Positions 60,722 to 64,000 of a stretch of DNA of 64,000 nucleotides are shown here, piece by piece. This stretch comes from Chrysophaeum taylorii (Eukaryota; Sar; Pelagophyceae; Pelagomonadales; Pelagomonadaceae): contig JAQMWT010000510.1 in the NCBI GenBank assembly GCA_029834535.1, positions 1 through 64,000 of the forward strand. The letters run 5' to 3'. Positions within the stretch are counted from its first letter, which is position 1, and each line of letters opens with the position of its first letter. Under the pieces are notes generated by a model. The model saw nothing but the letters and a program-made list of their open reading frames with translations, ran no database searches and was not told where the DNA came from. Made by a program: the position numbers and the translations under genes.

Positions 60722-61739
60722 AGGCGACCGCTAAGGAGCTGCTATCTAAGCACGCCTCCTTTGTTTGGATACCCATCACCTACACCTTTGTCGTCGTCTA
60801 CTTTGCTGGCGCTGGAGGATCAACGTTGGGTATCCGGCGATGCAATGAGCTATATGGCAGTTCATTTCGCATTGTCTTGGCTTTGGGTGCTTGTCCTCAA
60901 GCCCGAGCCACCTTTGAGCTCAATTTTCCGAAGATTCCCTATGTTTTGCATGAGTTGGGGGAATCTCATCGCAGTACATACAACTTGGTGTTGTCGTATT
61001 TACATTCAGATTTTTGGAAGCATTCTTATTTTCACGCAAGTCCGCTGTGTATCTATGGGTCGACTGCCAATTTGCACTACAGGGACGCACGCACGGGCGC
61101 TACTATTACTTCTTGGGTCCTGCGTCATTTCCGCAACGCACCTTATGTAATTGGACGATGGACGCTCGAGCAGGAACCATCAGTGATCCCTCTTGTGCAT
61201 CACCTATTTTATGTGCCGCGCATTGTCGATTTTTATAGTATCACACCAGAATTGCGGTGCTCGCGCACGCGCCTACTTGCCTGCATTGTTCGCTTGGAAC
61301 TGCCGTTATTATCGCGTGTACCACCGAATTTACGGGGCCGTTTTGGGCCAGCGTTGGGATTTACAGGTGGTCACCCGCTCATTATGGTGAACAGTTTCTC
61401 ATCTACGCGCCCGGCTACCGGCCCTGCCTTCGCAGTGACGCGCAACAAATTGCAAATGGGACCTCATTTCTCGAACACCCGTCCACTCACGTTGCAAGTG
61501 CACCAGGATATTATGACCCTTCCTGCTACGTGGCAATGGGGTGAGAAAGTTTCAGAGACGGCAGCTATGAAGATGCTTGGCAATATGGTGCCACCCGCGA
61601 CTATGACGCGGATCGCGCTAGCAGTGCACAATTCGTTCGACCCTTCACTTCGAAATTTGGGTAAGTTGCGGAATATTGCGACGACGACGATAGCCCAACC
61701 CGATCACCATATTCTACGGTTTTCACCTTTTGCTGTCGA
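60712..61739 (+). CDS. C5 cytosine methyltransferase of element F
   Basis: One uninterrupted frame over the catalytic part. Motif I: TFVVVYFAGAGGSTLG (60783-60830). Motif II: FRIVLALGA. NFP: ELNFPKIPYVLHEL. Motif IV region: YFHASPLCIYGS (about 61027-61062). Motif VI-like: WTLEQEPSVI. Motif VIII: TPELRCSRTRLLACIV (about 61243-61290). Motif IX: RPLTLQVHQDIMTLPATWQW (about 61480-61540), close to the RxLTxxEAxxLQxFP of C5 enzymes. Motif X: AMKMLGNMVPPATMTRIALA (about 61565-61625), matching the QxGNxVPPxxxxxI signature. About 310 residues, short for DNMTs and without regulatory N-terminal domains, like a bacterial-type core. The frame then runs on into LINE sequence. The best single piece of evidence for the class. 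Confidence 0.85.
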
Positions 61740-61949
61740 GCGATGGAGGACGGCGCCTAATACGCTTGCTCCCTGCGGCGGCCCCGGCCGTCCCGGAGTG
61801 AGACGGTGCCTGCTCGCCTCCCGGGCTGGCCGGTTAGCACCCGGAAAGTCTGCGCTGGGATTGGGTTCGCTCGGTTGGGTAGAACACGACGGACGGGTCG
61901 ATTATTCGTGGACCAAAACGTTCGCGGTCTGCGACGCGACGAGAAGAAG

Positions 61950-62900
61950 GAAGAGTTGTTCGCATCTTTACGGCGGCGGGACATCTTCGCGGCCACGTTG
62001 CAGGAGACATGGCTCACCGGCAACGAGTCGCTCGAGCGACACGGCTAAGTCGCTGTTTGTTCCGGTTTGGCAGCCTCCGAGCAGTCTTCCCGCGGCAGCC
62101 AGGGTGTGGCCGTGGTGCTGTCCCCTGCGGCGCAACAGGCGTGGCACGCGAGCGGCAGCACCGTTATAAGCGCATCTGCGCGAGTCATTGCGCTGCGACT
62201 CGATGTCCAGGACGATGACGATCGAGACCTCGGCCTCTTCGTCATGAGCGCTTACGCTCCTGTCGGAACCGCGCCTGACGAGAAGTGGAACACGTTCTTC
62301 GACGACATTGACCTTGCGCTTCAAGCGCGGCGGCCGGACGACATCCTCGTCCTGGGGATGGACGGGAACGCGGCTCTCGGCGTGCGCTCCAAGTACGTCG
62401 TCGACGGCCCCTGTGGGCCCTACGGGGCGCCTTACGTCAACGACGCTGGCCGCCGTCTCCGCACGTTCCTCGCAACACGGCGTCTGGCGTCGGTCGGCAC
62501 GTTCTTCCGCAAGCGCGCCTACGCGTCGTGGCTGCACCCGCGCTCCTGGAAGACGTACCAGCTCGATCATATGATCTCACGGCGGCGCGACGTGCACCGG
62601 TTCGCTGATGTGGGTTAGACCAGCAACCTCGTGGACTCGGACCACCGCGCTCTCAAGTGCATCCTGCGCGTCAAAGTCCGCCTCGCACGGCCTCCTGGCA
62701 CACGGCCCTCTCTGGCGCGCCTCGACTACGCCCCCCTGCGCTCAGAAAGCACGCGCCTCGGATTCCGGCGCCGGTGGTGCTCGAAAGTGCTCGACATCTT
62801 CGGCTTGGGCCGTGGGTCACATGACGACGCGACCAACCATCAAGCACCGACCGACGCCACGGACGGGGTACCCGACGCCGACCGGGGCTCGCCGTCCTAG
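61950..62900 (+). pseudogene. LINE endonuclease region with in-frame stops
   Basis: AP-endonuclease-like: IFAATLQETWLTGNES (catalytic Glu motif QETW), GVAVVLSPAAQQAW, VMSAYAPVG, DILVLGMDGNAALG (the GDFNA-like motif), SWKTYQLDHMISRR (the xLDHxxxS-type motif), then NLVDSDHRALKCILRVKV (the SDH catalytic motif). All are in one frame, but TAA at 62046-62048, TAG at 62616-62618 and TAG at 62898-62900 interrupt it. No frameshift is needed. The copy is therefore dead, by point mutations. Confidence 0.82.
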
Positions 62901-64000
62901 CCATACTACCGCCTTTCGCGGGCGGCGGCCTCGGCCTCTGACGCCTTACTGCCGAAGATCCGACGCCTCCGACCCGGATGGTTTTAAGACGCGGCGGAAG
63001 AGCTCCAGCCTCTGATCGAGCGACGCAACTCCCTCCACGCGTCTGTGCTCTCACTCGGTGCCCAGCGCCGTCTTCGCTCGGCGTCCACTTTCCTCGATGA
63101 CCTTCGGGCGATCAAGTCGCGGCTCGCGAAGGCCGTAGCACGGGCGAAAGAGCGATGGATTACTCGTCTGTGCGACGGACTCAACGCGGGAAGCGATTCG
63201 CTCGGCGGCACCTCGAAATACTGGAACACGGTCGGACGGCTCCGACGCAGTCTCACGATGACCACATTGGCTAGGCAGGTGCAGATGACGAAGGCCGACG
63301 GTAGCAGGTGCTCGTCGCCACAGGAGAACGCCGACGTGTTCAAGGCGCACTTCAAGCAGCTCTACAGTCGACAAGCTCGCTACGACCCCACCGTGATCAA
63401 CGACGCTGACCAGTTGCCGATCCGTCCGGAACTCGGGGAACCACCGACGCAGGAGGAGATAAAACGGGCCGTTGGTCAGCTGAACTGGACCGCGCCCGGC
63501 GAATCGGGCCTGCGCGCGGAGGTCTGGAAGGTGCTCGCCACCGACGCTCGCACGCTCCCGCTGTTGGAGCGTGTAGTCCTCGAGTTCTGGGAGTCCGAAG
63601 TCCAGCCGGCCGAGTGGGACGTAGGCCTCCTCGGGATTCTCGCCAATAAGGGGGACCTCTCCCTGCCGGGCAACTACCGCGGGATCATGATGCTCGAGGT
63701 CGCGCAGAAGATCGTTTCGAACATCGTCCGTGCGCGACTCTACGTCATCTGCGAGGCCCTCGATCACGAGTCCCAACGTGGATTCCGACCCGAGCGCGGT
63801 ACGTCCGACGCCACCTTCTCGCTCAAGCTGGCGCTGAAGAAACGGCGTGAGCACGGTCAGGACTCGTGGGTACTGTTCATCGATTTCGTTAAGGCGTTCG
63901 ACCGCGTCCCGCGAGAGCTTCTCTGGGAGGTGCACCTGAAGTTCGGCGTCCCGCCGAAGCTCGTCGAAGTCATCAAGGGCCTCCACCGAATCCAGGTCCA
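62901..64000 (+). pseudogene. LINE reverse transcriptase region (5' half)
   Basis: Same frame as the endonuclease. A further stop (TAA, 62985-62987) follows RLRPGWF; after it the frame is open to the window edge. The thumb-less N-terminal part has KYWNTVGRLRRSL and FKAHFKQLYSRQ. RT motifs: ILANKGDLSLPGNYRGIMML (motif 1-2, normally PKKGD...NYRPISL), ALDHESQRGFRPERGTSDAT (motif 2a, QxGFRxxRST), and VLFIDFVKAFDRVPRELLW (motif A, FxDFxKAFDxV with the catalytic Asp). The YADD box lies beyond the window. Confidence 0.85.

Larger units (their letters stand above)
56185..61739 (+). mobile_element. Gypsy-like LTR retrotransposon F (family 3), DNMT-bearing, right end replaced by a LINE
   Basis: Plus strand: 5' LTR (from 56185, TGTGGCAGTACCGCCC), gag (56989-59065), protease region (about 59600-60316), acidic linker and a C5 methyltransferase ORF with all main motifs (60712-61660). 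RT and integrase are not present; a LINE begins at 61740. Broken, with about five breaks in gag-protease. Another LTR of this family lies at 12655-12993. Gag and protease are only distantly related to families 1 and 2, while the methyltransferase and protease signatures are shared, so this is an older branch. The gypsy assignment is by that relationship. Confidence 0.78.
61740..64000 (+). mobile_element. LINE (APE-endonuclease non-LTR retrotransposon), 3' end outside window
   Basis: Starts GCGATGGAGGACGGCGCCT, the block found near the 5' end of both SINE subfamilies, and continues with a single protein frame containing an AP-type endonuclease and a reverse transcriptase. Its junction with element F is at about 61739. 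The 3' end is off the window, so its duplication and tail cannot be seen; the GTTA-tailed SINEs suggest a GTTA tail. Confidence 0.85.

Noticed and set aside
1-64000. CRISPR arrays, rRNA, tRNA or prokaryotic prophage
   Set aside because: No regular spaced repeats, no rRNA or tRNA-like segments noticed; all recognisable proteins are eukaryotic mobile-element or axonemal types.

Overview
The window is a eukaryotic, transposon-dominated stretch of about 64 kb with one small duplicated host locus. The clearest host gene encodes a protein resembling DRC12/CCDC153, a subunit of the axonemal dynein regulatory complex, so the organism builds motile flagella. LTR retrotransposons, Helitrons, a LINE with derived SINEs, and high GC fit a flagellated protist or alga, possibly dinoflagellate-like. 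The species cannot be fixed from the sequence. No rRNA, tRNA, CRISPR or bacterial operon was seen.

Layout. 1-5473: minus-strand gypsy-like element A, its 3' part off the left edge. 5474-12654: a short CTGT-rich repeat, about 1 kb of unassigned sequence, then a divergent Helitron (H1) behind an iteron-like array and cut by a SINE. 12655-15129: LTR fragment, repeats, a minus-strand PD-(D/E)XK-like gene fragment cut by a SINE, and a piece of a second Helitron. 15130-21190: plus-strand gypsy-like element G. 21191-27422: copia-like element. 27423-31155 and 42009-43409: copy 1 of a host segment (LTR element C, DRC12, an acidic coiled-coil gene). It is split by element P (31156-42008), which itself contains gypsy-like element B (31192-39123) with two SINE insertions. 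43410-45295: SINE and unassigned sequence. 45296-52237: minus-strand gypsy-like element E with a nested Helitron fragment. 51105-56184: copy 2 of the host segment. 56185-61739: gypsy-like element F. 61740-64000: a LINE running off the right edge.

Main observation. C5 cytosine DNA methyltransferase (DNMT) domains sit inside several of these retrotransposons. In the gypsy-like elements A, E, B and F the domain lies after the protease and, where RT is present, before it. A second and quite different C5-methyltransferase-like domain sits between protease and integrase of the copia-like element. Two retrotransposon superfamilies side by side, each with its own methyltransferase, point to repeated capture. 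Retrotransposon-borne cytosine methyltransferases have, as I recall, been reported from dinoflagellates and a charophyte alga. I could not check the relationship here.

Chronology readable from nesting: the C/E-type LTR element landed beside DRC12; the segment was duplicated about 23.68 kb away in direct orientation; element P then entered copy 1 (copy 2 keeps the empty site); B entered P; SINEs entered B. All boundaries were set by eye and most element ends are good to a few bases only where target-site duplications are quoted.
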